A stretch of 33,774 nucleotides of DNA, taken from assembly GCA_013331615.1 (NCBI GenBank), contig DUGA01000048.1, positions 1 through 33,774 on the forward strand. Reading direction: 5' to 3'. The first letter of the stretch is position 1, and each line of letters begins with the position of its first letter. The position numbers were made by a program, and so were the translations under genes. Positions 1 to 7,580 of this stretch are shown one piece after another. This DNA comes from Candidatus Woesearchaeota archaeon (GTDB lineage: Archaea; Nanobdellota; Nanobdellia; Woesearchaeales; UBA10200). The notes beneath the pieces are model-generated. The model saw only the letters and a list, made by a program, of their open reading frames with translations. It was not told where the DNA came from and ran no database searches.

Positions 1-12
1 AAAAAACAAAAA

Positions 13-1827
13 TTAAGTGCTTGCCGCAGCTGTTGCGCTTGCATCTGCACTTACACCAGCATCTGCAGTTGTTGTTGTGCTAATATCTGTAGTTGTTGAA
101 GCATCTGCAGTTGTCTCACTTCCGGCGCTTGTTTCAGCTACAGGTGTGGTTTCTGTTGCTGTATCTGAACCAGTAGTTGTTGTACTCTCACTAGCTTCTG
201 TTGTAGCAGCTTCTTCTGCCTCTACTTCAGCTGCTTCTTCAGCGACCAATTGCTGCTCTGTTACTTCAACAGTAGCAACATCTCCCATATCTGTGCTTGG
301 GTCTTCTGCATCAACAACAACTTCTACTTCTGCAGCAGATTCTTCTTCAACTTCTCCGCCTGCATCTTTGATTGATTTGACAATCTCTTTCAAGAGTTTG
401 TGTGCTTCCTGCAGTGCATCCTGTGCAAGCTTTACATGCTTTCTAGCTTCCTGCACAGTTGCTTCTCCTGCAACATCATTTGCGCTTGCTTTTGCTTTTG
501 CAAATGTCTCTTCGCCAAGCTTGTAATGGTCTCTTGCATCTTTTACTTTTGCACTGAACTCAGCAATCTTTGCATTCAAGCCATCAACCTTGACGCCTTT
601 TGCTTCTAATGCGGCTAATGCTTTCTGCAATCTTGCTTCCAATTGTGTGCTTCTCTGTATTATCTCTCCTCCTTTAGCATGGACTAATCTTGCTGCATGT
701 AATTTTACCCTGTGTTTGTAAGCTTTCCAGACATCCTGAACTTCTTTAGCAGCTGCCTTTACTTCTTCTTTGGTTGTTGCAGCTTTTGCTTTTTCAGCTG
801 CTGCAGTCAATTTTGCAATGCCTGCATCTAGTTCAGCTAATATTGCATCTGCTTGCTCTTTTGTAAGCTCAGTTGCGCCAGAGACTCTTTCTTTCAATTT
901 TGTAAGCTGCTGTATCCCAACTTCTGCGCTGTGCTGCACAAATGCCTTTGCTGCTTCAAGAGCTTTTGAGTTTGCTTCTTTGCACTCAGTAGTGTCTGGT
1001 GTATCTTTGCATGCTTTCAATGTTTCTTTTAGTGCATCAAATTCCTTTTTCTTCTCATCATGCTTTAGTTTTGCGTCCTGGAATTTTTCTTTTGCAGCAG
1101 AGAATCTTTCTCTTGCTTTCTCAACATTCTCTTTTGCTAGAACTCTCTTTTTGAATAAATTTTCTACCTTGACTTTCTTGACTTTTATTTTTTCCAATCT
1201 TTCATTTAATTTTTCCTTGTCTAAGCCAGCGACTGCGTTTAATTTTGCAACGCCTAATCTTGCAAGCTTTGCTACATTGCTTTGTTTAAGATCTGCGACT
1301 TTTTCAAGCGTTTTTCCTTCTAATTTTGCAAGCTTTCTGAAATTTGCAGTTGTTAATTTTTCTAATCTCTCCTTGCTTTCAGTTTTTAATGTTGCGAGCT
1401 TTTCCTTGTGAAGTTCCTGTATCTTGTTTACTGCTTCTTTTCTAACTTCTCTTACTTTTTGGATGCCCTCTTTAAGAACTTCTTTTCTTGTTTCAAGGCC
1501 TTCTTTTCTTATATCCTTTGCAGCAGCTACTCCTTCTTTTCTCAATGCAAGCTTTTCATCTTTAGTCCCTGCATTTTTGGCAGCATCAAAAGCATCTCTT
1601 CTAGTATCTTTTGCTGTTGATAATGTCTCTTTCCTGTTTGTTGCAAGGTCCTTTCTTGTATCAACTTTGACTTCTCTTATGTCTTTTCTTGCGTCTTTGA
1701 CGACTTCTCTAGCTTTTTCTGCAGGCTTTTGTGCAGCAGGTCTATTAGGGCCTTCTTCTGCAATTGCTAGCGGCACTAAGCTAAAAATAAATATTGCCAG
1801 AACAAATATGGCTGATAGTTTTCTCAT
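13..1827 (-). CDS. Secreted K/E/A-rich coiled-coil protein with Ser/Thr-rich tail
   Basis: A 604-residue protein, complete (TAA stop at 13-15). Residues 1-23 form a signal peptide (basic MRK, hydrophobic core, AIA before EEG). Residues about 40-490 are almost entirely Lys/Glu/Ala/Arg/Leu with short repeated patterns such as RKE-x-L and AAKDIRKEG, which predicts long helical or coiled-coil rods. Two cysteines close together (CKDTPDTTEC) could form a local disulfide. The last 110 or so residues are acidic and then Ser/Thr/Ala-rich, as in glycosylated surface stalks. No transmembrane anchor is visible, so it is probably exported and held by interactions, or released. The start is fixed by a strong SD (GAGGTGA) four bases before ATG. 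It is divergent from the membrane-anchored winged-helix gene. I do not recognise a named family; a cell-envelope structural role is inference. Confidence 0.85.
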   Translation of the reverse strand: MRKLSAIFVLAIFIFSLVPLAIAEEGPNRPAAQKPAEKAREVVKDARKDIREVKVDTRKDLATNRKETLSTAKDTRRDAFDAAKNAGTKDEKLALRKEGVAAAKDIRKEGLETRKEVLKEGIQKVREVRKEAVNKIQELHKEKLATLKTESKERLEKLTTANFRKLAKLEGKTLEKVADLKQSNVAKLARLGVAKLNAVAGLDKEKLNERLEKIKVKKVKVENLFKKRVLAKENVEKARERFSAAKEKFQDAKLKHDEKKKEFDALKETLKACKDTPDTTECKEANSKALEAAKAFVQHSAEVGIQQLTKLKERVSGATELTKEQADAILAELDAGIAKLTAAAEKAKAATTKEEVKAAAKEVQDVWKAYKHRVKLHAARLVHAKGGEIIQRSTQLEARLQKALAALEAKGVKVDGLNAKIAEFSAKVKDARDHYKLGEETFAKAKASANDVAGEATVQEARKHVKLAQDALQEAHKLLKEIVKSIKDAGGEVEEESAAEVEVVVDAEDPSTDMGDVATVEVTEQQLVAEEAAEVEAEEAATTEASESTTTTGSDTATETTPVAETSAGSETTADASTTTDISTTTTADAGVSADASATAAAST

Positions 1828-1830
1828 GGT

Positions 1831-1838
1831 CTCACCTC
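1831..1838 (-). promoter_or_regulatory. Shine-Dalgarno of the coiled-coil gene
   Basis: The minus strand reads GAGGTGAGACC directly before the ATG at 1827. It matches the archaeal anti-SD complement GGAGGTGATC and decides this start. Confidence 0.8.
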
Positions 1839-1906
1839 ATTGGGTTATTGTTTGTAGATTATATCTTTAATCTAAATATCTGATAGAATCCAGTTAGAGC
1901 AAATTT

Positions 1907-1920
1907 GTTTATAAATATAC
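1907..1920 (-). promoter_or_regulatory. TATA-type promoter of the coiled-coil gene
   Basis: The minus strand reads GTATATTTATAAAC, a good archaeal TATA box. A start about 25 bases downstream gives a leader of roughly 55-60 nt that contains the SD. The 213-bp spacer 1828-2040 therefore carries two divergent promoters. Confidence 0.6.
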
Positions 1921-2006
1921 TTTTTAGTAAAATTAGAGTTAAGCTTTACCAGGCTGTTTAAAACTTTACGCAGCTTTATTCTGCCTTGTTTTTGAAAAAG
2001 AAAAAC

Positions 2007-2014
2007 ATTTAAAT
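2007..2014 (+). promoter_or_regulatory. TATA box, near-leaderless start
   Basis: ATTTAAAT lies about 30 bases upstream of the ATG at 2041. No SD separates them, so the mRNA is probably leaderless or nearly so. Confidence 0.6.
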
Positions 2015-2040
2015 GAGGTTATGCCAAATAGGATACTAAA

Positions 2041-2862
2041 ATGAGAAAATCAAACTTATTGATATTATTTGGAATTATAATTATTATGTTTTTAGTATCT
2101 TCATCTACGGCATCTGCTGCATTGATAGGCGGCAGAGTTTATGATTATTCATTGAATGCAATCTCTAATGTAAATGTTGAGATAAATACTAACCCTAAAC
2201 AAAGGGATATTGCTGAGCAAAGCGTGTATGCATTTAATGTTCCGAAAGGGAGTTATGTAATTACAGCAAAACAATATGAAGATGGAATCTTAAAGGCAAG
2301 CACAACTGAACAGATTACTGTTACAGATGAAGGAGAATATAAGCTTGACCTGATTCTGTTTCCTGATGTTTCTGAAGACCAAAATTTGGGTGATGAAAAG
2401 ATAGATTTTAATGCACCGTTTGAAGAAGAAGGAATTGATAAGAGGATGATTGTTGTTGCAGTTTTGGCTGTTGTTGCGATTATTGCAGTAATCTACCTAT
2501 TCTTCTCTAAAAAAAGAAAGATCTTAAAAAAAAATTCTTCTAGGCGTAAAATGAAAAGCACATCAAAAAATATTTTGGGAAAGAATAAGATAACTAAAAC
2601 TTATGGAGAGGAAGCATCTGAAAAAGTAAGTGAGGAACAAACCATTGCTAAAAAAACTGAATCTTTTTCAACAGAAGACGCAGACTCAAAGATGGTTCTT
2701 GATTTTATCAGATCACAAGAAGGCAGAACTACACAAAAAGACATCCGTAAGAATTTCCCCAGTTCTGAAGCAAAGATTAGCTTGATATTGACAGATCTAG
2801 AAGCTCAGGGCAAGATAAGGAAGATTAAAAAGGGACGCGGGAATGTGGTTGTGATGAACTGA
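2041..2862 (+). CDS. Membrane-anchored winged-helix protein (COG2512-like)
   Basis: A 273-residue protein. Residues 1-27 are a signal peptide or first membrane segment. Residues 28-106 look like a carboxypeptidase-regulatory-like beta-sandwich (GGRVYDY...NVNVEI...VPKGSYVITAKQ), outside the cell. Residues 136-156 are a clear transmembrane helix followed by a Lys/Arg-rich stop-transfer stretch, then a charged linker. Residues about 213-273 form a winged helix: LDFIRSQEGRTTQKDI, a recognition helix near EAKISLILTDLEAQGKI, then a basic KIKKGRG wing. This is the layout of archaeal predicted membrane-associated transcriptional regulators (COG2512): an outside sensor coupled to a cytoplasmic DNA-binding domain. 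The signal and the targets are unknown. The divergent coiled-coil surface gene is the obvious candidate target, by position only. Confidence 0.8.
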   Translation: MRKSNLLILFGIIIIMFLVSSSTASAALIGGRVYDYSLNAISNVNVEINTNPKQRDIAEQSVYAFNVPKGSYVITAKQYEDGILKASTTEQITVTDEGEYKLDLILFPDVSEDQNLGDEKIDFNAPFEEEGIDKRMIVVAVLAVVAIIAVIYLFFSKKRKILKKNSSRRKMKSTSKNILGKNKITKTYGEEASEKVSEEQTIAKKTESFSTEDADSKMVLDFIRSQEGRTTQKDIRKNFPSSEAKISLILTDLEAQGKIRKIKKGRGNVVVMN

Positions 2863-2907
2863 TCGTAAATTAATTATTTTTAAGGATAAGCTTTGATAAA
2901 TACAGAA

Positions 2908-2917
2908 ATATTTAAAT
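2908..2917 (+). promoter_or_regulatory. TATA-type promoter
   Basis: ATATTTAAATCC fits an archaeal TATA box. It would give a start near 2940 and a leader of about 45 nt before the ATG at 2985. A second AT-rich candidate lies at 2940-2948. Confidence 0.5.
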
Positions 2918-2984
2918 CCTTGTGTGCTCTATTAAAACAAATATAAAATAATACCAAAGAAAGTATAGCAATTAGAAAGTAAAA

Positions 2985-3827
2985 ATGTATAAATTAAAAA
3001 CTTTAAAAGAAGAAGTATTAAGAGGATTATGGGCCATATTTCCTCCTTAAGAGCCACGTGATCAAGGAGATATTGCGAGAAAAGAGGATGTCAGTTTAGC
3101 GCTTAATCTGCTTATCGACGAGATTGATAATGCATTGGGGCATGAACATTCTAATAGTATTTTGGAGGAGATCTTAAAAGCTACGCCTGCTAGAATAAAT
3201 AGGCATATTCAATTTTGCCAGGAATCACCTAGAGAAAGGCTAAATCCTTCTTCTCCTTATAGATTTATCATGAATTATGACGGGCATTTCCAGTATCTTG
3301 AGCTTGAAGGCCCAAAAAGGGACAGCATTATTTATGGGTTTAATCATAGGTATATACACATAAAATGCAAAGACACAGCAAGCGCTCTTGCTGCATATAA
3401 GGCTATTGCATCTAAGCTAGTCAGATCATTTTTAGAGTCGCATGAAGAATATAGAGCTGAGATAGAAGCCAGTTTGGAAGGAATACCAACAGAGCATATA
3501 CTGGTAATGAGCTCAGTATCTAACAATGCAAACGGTGCAAGCAAGCACAGAATAGTCTATGGATTTATAGATGGGGAATATATGTTGCAGTTGTGGGCAG
3601 GAAAAGATGAATCACTTAGACCTGTGGTAGAGGAGGGATTTCCACTGGCAAGAATATTAGGGCCAGGAAAAAATCCTGAGGTAGAATGGAACATGATTGG
3701 GTGTATCGCATATGGTGAAGCGTGCACAGTTGCAGCAGCAGGTGCAAGCAGCATTAGTGGGGTATTCAGAAAATATAAGGGAGTTCATTTTGGTAGGGAG
3801 CATGTTGATCCAAGGCCGAGCAAGTAA
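2985..3827 (+). pseudogene. Unrecognised protein gene interrupted by an in-frame TAA at 3048-3050
   Basis: An ATG at 2985 opens a frame (MYKLKTLKEEVLRGLWAIFPP) that stops at TAA 3048-3050. The same frame then runs open to 3827. The codons right after the stop (EPRDQGDIARKEDVSLALNL) look as protein-like as the rest, well before the first canonical in-frame start, a TTG at 3135 with no SD. The intact product would be about 280 residues; from TTG 3135 it is 230. I do not recognise a family. The C-terminal half is mixed alpha/beta, soluble, with no signal peptide. An AAGGAG at 3064-3069 lies just after the stop, but the only nearby in-frame initiator would be ATT 3072. Options are a recent nonsense mutation, a base error, reinitiation, or readthrough. 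TAA is neither a selenocysteine nor a pyrrolysine codon. Confidence 0.6.
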
Positions 3828-3904
3828 ATTCTTATTATTGAGTAATTGACCTGTTGAGATTTCTCTATTGTATCTTACCACTACTTTTCTGGAAAAATAG
3901 AAAG

Positions 3905-3913
3905 ATTTATATA
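3905..3913 (+). promoter_or_regulatory. TATA box of the vapBC-type operon
   Basis: ATTTATATA is placed so that transcription would start near 3935, inside the palindrome at 3918-3937 and about 20 nt before the antitoxin ATG. Confidence 0.6.
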
Positions 3914-3917
3914 GTAG

Positions 3918-3937
3918 TATACTATAGCTAGAGTATA
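3918..3937 (+). promoter_or_regulatory. Operator-like 20-bp palindrome before the antitoxin gene
   Basis: TATACTATAGCTAGAGTATA equals its own reverse complement except for one symmetric mismatch (positions 7 and 14 of 20). A perfect 10-bp palindrome TAGTATACTA overlaps its left side (3915-3924). The site sits between TATA box and SD, where a dimeric RHH antitoxin would repress its own operon. The binding role is inferred. Confidence 0.6.
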
Positions 3938-3954
3938 TAACCATAGGTGAAAAA

Positions 3955-4152
3955 ATGACAACCACCATACAACTGGAAGAATCAACATTACAGATATTGA
4001 AGCATGTCAAGGAAGAATTGCATGCGGATTCATACAATATAGTCATTGCTAAACTGCTTGAAGAAAAATTAGCTACCCCAAAATCAATGTTTGGTAAGTT
4101 TAAAAACCTGAAGTTTGCAAGAAATGACAGGCTAAAGTTCCATGGTGAATAA
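3955..4152 (+). CDS. vapB: VapB-type RHH antitoxin
   Basis: A 65-residue protein. Residues 1-38 (MTTTIQLEEST, then two helices ending KLLEEK) fit a ribbon-helix-helix DNA-binding dimerisation domain. The basic/aromatic tail (SMFGKFKNLKFARNDRLKF) fits the segment that VapB antitoxins insert into the PIN active site. The start is set by AGGTGA at 3945-3950 with a four-base spacer. The stop is 15 bases before the PIN toxin ATG, and the toxin SD overlaps the antitoxin stop. Expected role: neutralise the toxin and, with it, repress the operon at the palindrome upstream. The family call rests on size, RHH pattern and the partner gene. Confidence 0.75.
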   Translation: MTTTIQLEESTLQILKHVKEELHADSYNIVIAKLLEEKLATPKSMFGKFKNLKFARNDRLKFHGE

Positions 4153-4167
4153 GGAGGCGCTGTCTAT

Positions 4168-4551
4168 ATGGAAGTCAAATATATTATAGATACATTTGCG
4201 TGGGTAGAATACCTATCAGGCTCCGAGCGCGGAAAAGCTGTTGTAAGTATAATAGAGAATGATTTTCATGGCACCCCTATCTTGGTGCTTGCAGAACTTT
4301 CTGATAAATTTGCTAGAGATGGACAGGATTTTTCTGAAATCTTAAAATTTATTAAGGCAAAAAGTGTCATCATTGCAATGTCTCAAGAAGTAGCTATTAA
4401 TGCAGGAAAATTTAAGAAAAAAATGCGAGAAACACATAAGGATTTTGGTTTAATAGATAGTATAATCTATCTGACTGCAAAAGAACAAAATGCAAGACTT
4501 ATCAGCGGCGATAATCATTTTAAAGAATTAGATAGCGTAGTTATAATATAA
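4168..4551 (+). CDS. vapC: VapC-type PIN-domain ribonuclease toxin
   Basis: A 127-residue PIN domain, the usual VapC length. The acidic metal-binding set is intact: Asp8 (IIDTFAW), Glu43 (LAELSDK), Asp97 (FGLIDSIIYLTA) and Asp115 (SGDNHF). Family members are Mg/Mn-dependent endoribonucleases that cut tRNA or rRNA when freed from the antitoxin; the target here is unknown. The start ATG follows a strong SD (AAGGAGG at 4151-4157) that begins inside the antitoxin stop codon, so the genes are co-transcribed and probably translationally coupled. All key residues are present, so the toxin looks active. No mobile-element ends are visible around the pair. Confidence 0.85.
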   Translation: MEVKYIIDTFAWVEYLSGSERGKAVVSIIENDFHGTPILVLAELSDKFARDGQDFSEILKFIKAKSVIIAMSQEVAINAGKFKKKMRETHKDFGLIDSIIYLTAKEQNARLISGDNHFKELDSVVII

Positions 4552-4556
4552 ATACA

Positions 4557-4564
4557 TTTATAAA
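4557..4564 (+). promoter_or_regulatory. TATA box of proS, leaderless
   Basis: TTTATAAA is centred about 30 bases before the proS ATG. There is no SD between, so the transcript should start at or near the start codon. Confidence 0.65.
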
Positions 4565-4590
4565 CTTTTGATTTATTATTTCTTAGCAAG

Positions 4591-6123
4591 ATGACAAAAG
4601 ATAACACAAAAGCAGGCAGATCTGAAAATAATGCAGGTCAAAAATCTAATCCTAATCACAAGTCTTCTAAAAAGCACGAAGAGAACATAGGGATTACTGT
4701 AAAAAAAGCAGAGGACATCGCAGAATGGTACCAGCAAGTATGTTTGCGAGGAGAGCTTGCTGAATATGCGCCTGTAAAAGGCTGTATGATCATAAAGCCA
4801 AATGGATATGCAATCTGGGAAGGGATACAGGACTATTTTAATAAGATTATTAAGCTGCATAAAGTAAAGAATGTTTATTTTCCATTATTTATTCCTGAGA
4901 GTTTTTTTAAGAAGGAAGCCCAGCATGCACAGGGATTTTCTCCTGAAGTTGCTTGGATTGCAAACAAGGAAGATGAATATGATAAAGAAAGATTGGCTAT
5001 CAGGCCAACTTCTGAGACTATCATGTATGACGCATTCTCGCGATGGATAAGGTCATGGAGAGATTTGCCTGTCAAGATCAACCAATGGTGCAATGTAGTA
5101 AGATGGGAGACAGAAGCGACTAAATTATTCTTGAGAAGCAGAGAGTTTCTTTGGCAGGAAGGTCATTGTGCATACGAAACAAAAGAAGAAGCTGAAGAAG
5201 AGACACTTACTTATTTGCAGGAATATAAGAGAGTGTGTGAAGAATTGCTTGCATTCCCAGTAATTGCCGGCAGAAAGACAGATAAAGAGAAATTCGCAGG
5301 CGCAGTTTATACAACTACAGTTGAAGCATTGATGCCGGACGGAAAAGCTTTGCAATGCGGAACATCTCACTTATTATCTCAGGGATTTGCAAAATCATTT
5401 GGGATAAGTTTTCTTGGCAGAAATGAGCAGCAGCAGATGCCTTGGCAGATCTCATGGGGCATTTCTACTCGCCTTATTGGTGCGACTGTTCTGATGCATT
5501 CAGATGATTCTGGCTTGATATTGCCACCTAGAGTTGCACCTGTTAAAGCAATGATTGTACCAATTATATTTGAAGAGAGCAAAAAAGCAGTTGTTGAAAG
5601 ATGTTATGATGTTGCTGATGTTTTGAAGAATGTAGGCATTCCTGTTGAAGTAGATGCTCGCGAAGAATACAGCTCTGGCTGGAAATATAATCAGTATGAG
5701 ATGTTAGGAGTTCCTCTTAGGATTGAGATTGGTCCAAAAGATCTTGAGAAAGACCAGGTTGTGTTGGTCAGAAGAGATACTCGCAAAAAAGACTTTGTAA
5801 AAGTCAAAGACTTGCAAGAGAGTGTGGAAAAAACACTTGAGCAGATGCACCATGACTTATTTTCTAAAGCAATAAAGTTTTTGGATGAGAATGTCGTAAA
5901 AGTAAATAGTTTTACTGAGCTTATTATAACTATTAAAGACAAAAAATTAGCAAAAGCTTTGTGGTGCGGTGCTACTGAATGTGAGGAGAAGATCAAAGAT
6001 AAGACTGCAGGAGTTAACGCTAGAGTTCTTCCTTTTGAAGACAATACTTCTAAGCCTCATGGCGAATGCGTTCTTTGCGGCAAGGATGCCATGCATGTTG
6101 TGGTGTTCGGAAGGAGCTATTGA
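4591..6123 (+). CDS. proS: Prolyl-tRNA synthetase, archaeal/eukaryotic type
   Basis: Class IIa aminoacyl-tRNA synthetase (510 residues) that charges tRNA-Pro with proline using ATP in the cytoplasm. Visible landmarks: an N-terminal core beginning near residue 41 (EDIAEWYQQV), motif-1 region near 62-100 (GCMIIKPNGYAIWEGIQ), RPTSE at 138-142, and motif 2 with RSREFLWQEGH at 182-192. Motif 3 follows around GISTRLIGATVLMHSDDSG; then come the anticodon-binding domain and a C-terminal zinc-type domain with C-x4-C (WCGATEC) and C-x2-C (CVLC). The protein ends in Tyr, the conserved hallmark of the archaeal/eukaryotic form; it lacks the bacterial editing insert. Residues 1-35 are a hydrophilic Asn/Lys/Ser-rich extension not needed for the core. 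It is first in its transcript with a leaderless promoter. Confidence 0.97.
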   Translation: MTKDNTKAGRSENNAGQKSNPNHKSSKKHEENIGITVKKAEDIAEWYQQVCLRGELAEYAPVKGCMIIKPNGYAIWEGIQDYFNKIIKLHKVKNVYFPLFIPESFFKKEAQHAQGFSPEVAWIANKEDEYDKERLAIRPTSETIMYDAFSRWIRSWRDLPVKINQWCNVVRWETEATKLFLRSREFLWQEGHCAYETKEEAEEETLTYLQEYKRVCEELLAFPVIAGRKTDKEKFAGAVYTTTVEALMPDGKALQCGTSHLLSQGFAKSFGISFLGRNEQQQMPWQISWGISTRLIGATVLMHSDDSGLILPPRVAPVKAMIVPIIFEESKKAVVERCYDVADVLKNVGIPVEVDAREEYSSGWKYNQYEMLGVPLRIEIGPKDLEKDQVVLVRRDTRKKDFVKVKDLQESVEKTLEQMHHDLFSKAIKFLDENVVKVNSFTELIITIKDKKLAKALWCGATECEEKIKDKTAGVNARVLPFEDNTSKPHGECVLCGKDAMHVVVFGRSY

Positions 6124-6187
6124 ATAGTCGCACTGCAATAAAATATCAAGAGATGAATGATTTTATTTCTAGATTCCTCATAAATTT

Positions 6188-6196
6188 TTTATATTA
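6188..6196 (+). promoter_or_regulatory. TATA box, leaderless start at 6217
   Basis: TTTATATTA is centred 26 bases upstream of ATG 6217. This favours that ATG over the in-frame TTG at 6211. Confidence 0.55.
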
Positions 6197-6216
6197 GTTA
6201 TCAAGCCTTATTGAGT

Positions 6217-7482
6217 ATGGCAAAAATAATCGGCTTAAAGGGATTAAGGCCTAGAGATAATGACGCAGTAACAAAGCTTACTGTCCCACCCTATGATGTT
6301 ATTAGGAAAGGAAGCAGATTAGAGGAATTGCTGCAGCAAAGGCAAGATTCTTTATGGCATGTCACGCTTGGAGAGAATCCACGCTCTGCATTAGAAAGAT
6401 TAGCAAGAGAAGGTATTTTAGTTGAGGACAATGAACCTTGCGCTTATATATATGTGCAGGAATATGTTGACTTGTGGGGAAATACACAACAAAGGATAGG
6501 GATTCTCGATTCGCCTGAAGTAACACCTTATGAAGCCGGACAGGTGATAAGGCATGAGCAGACTTTTGATGATAAAGTAAAGGGAAGACTGGAGCTTACT
6601 AAGCAGCTAGGCTTGACTCTTGAACCTGTTTTCTTGTTGACAAAAGCAAAAATAACTGATTTATTGAGAGAATATATAGAAGGTAGTGTGCCCTCGTATG
6701 AATTTGTTTCTGATTTTCAGGGTGAATCTGAGTTGCATAATATGACAACTAAAGTATATAGAATCCCACATAACTCACCATTTATGGAAGTAGTAAAGCA
6801 CTTTATTGCAGAACAACCGCTCTACATTGCAGATGGTCATCATCGCTATCATGCTGCATTATTAAATGAGCAGAGAAATTGTCTGGCATATATAGTTGAG
6901 GCTGCAGAGATAGAGAGGACAGAAGGAATCCAGGCATATAATCGTGTAATTAATGGTATGGTCCCATTTGCTGATGCATTAGATGCAATTGCTAGAATTC
7001 AAGGAATCAGGGTGAAGGAAGCACCTGCGCTGGATGGACCAGTTACTTTGCAAAAAAGAGAATTCTGTGTCTATTCAGGCGGCAAGGTATATATTATAGA
7101 TACAACAGGCTTACCAGCAACTGATGATGTTGTAGAGAGACTGGACTGCAAAACGCTTGAAAGAGTAATTTATCCAGTATTAGGACTTGATGATTCAATG
7201 CTCGCAGATCCCAGGCATTTTGATTATTATCCTCAACAAGATAACCAAAGGATGAAGGAATTAGTGGATTCTGATAGATATAACTTGGCAGTTGCATTAC
7301 ACCAAGTGTCAGTAGATGAAGTGATAGCTGTAGCAGATGCAGGCTTGGCAGACTTAAGGTGTCGCGGCCAAGAAGCATTAACTGTTCCTAGATTTATAAT
7401 GCCAAGAAAATCAACATTCTTTGCACCAAAGATATTATCTGGATTATTTGTGTTAAGGCATGAAATGAGATATGCTGCGTAA
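6217..7482 (+). CDS. DUF1015 family protein (COG4198)
   Basis: A 421-residue soluble protein with the full DUF1015 signature: an N-terminal GLKGLRP...VPPYDVI, HEQTFDDKVKGRLEL near 113-127, and the family's strongest motif ADGHHRY at 205-211. Length is normal for the family. The biochemical role in this organism cannot be read from sequence; the family has been linked to small-molecule (serine-type) kinases, which I treat only as a possibility. I chose ATG 6217 because it sits 26 bases from a TATA box and begins like other members (MAKI...LRP); TTG 6211 would add two residues. Neighbours are separate transcription units, each with its own TATA box, so no operon partner informs the function. 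Confidence 0.9.
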   Translation: MAKIIGLKGLRPRDNDAVTKLTVPPYDVIRKGSRLEELLQQRQDSLWHVTLGENPRSALERLAREGILVEDNEPCAYIYVQEYVDLWGNTQQRIGILDSPEVTPYEAGQVIRHEQTFDDKVKGRLELTKQLGLTLEPVFLLTKAKITDLLREYIEGSVPSYEFVSDFQGESELHNMTTKVYRIPHNSPFMEVVKHFIAEQPLYIADGHHRYHAALLNEQRNCLAYIVEAAEIERTEGIQAYNRVINGMVPFADALDAIARIQGIRVKEAPALDGPVTLQKREFCVYSGGKVYIIDTTGLPATDDVVERLDCKTLERVIYPVLGLDDSMLADPRHFDYYPQQDNQRMKELVDSDRYNLAVALHQVSVDEVIAVADAGLADLRCRGQEALTVPRFIMPRKSTFFAPKILSGLFVLRHEMRYAA

Positions 7483-7483
7483 A

Positions 7484-7502
7484 TTTTTTTAAAATTATTT
7501 TT
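7484..7502 (+). terminator. T-rich transcript end after the DUF1015 gene
   Basis: A run of seven T and then a second T-rich run follow the stop codon directly, with no hairpin. This is typical of archaeal intrinsic termination but weak as proof. Confidence 0.35.
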
Positions 7503-7548
7503 AAAGAGCCGTTAATCAATCTTTATCTTAATCAAATGTGTCTTAACA

Positions 7549-7556
7549 TTTATAAA
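7549..7556 (+). promoter_or_regulatory. TATA box, leaderless start at 7581
   Basis: TTTATAAA is centred 28-29 bases before ATG 7581, with the same spacing and core as the proS promoter. Confidence 0.6.
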
Positions 7557-7580
7557 CTGCTGCAAATCTTTTCTTAGATC

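Noticed and set aside
17-1870. Long plus-strand frames (169, 213 and 148 codons) opposite the coiled-coil gene
   Set aside because: They are antisense shadows caused by the Ala/Lys/Glu/Thr-rich codons; products are Ser/Ala/Phe strings with no start signals.
3048-3050. Selenocysteine or pyrrolysine at the in-frame stop
   Set aside because: The codon is TAA; those amino acids use TGA and TAG, and no insertion element is seen.
6211-6213. TTG 6211 as the DUF1015 start
   Set aside because: ATG 6217 fits the TATA spacing and the family N-terminus better.
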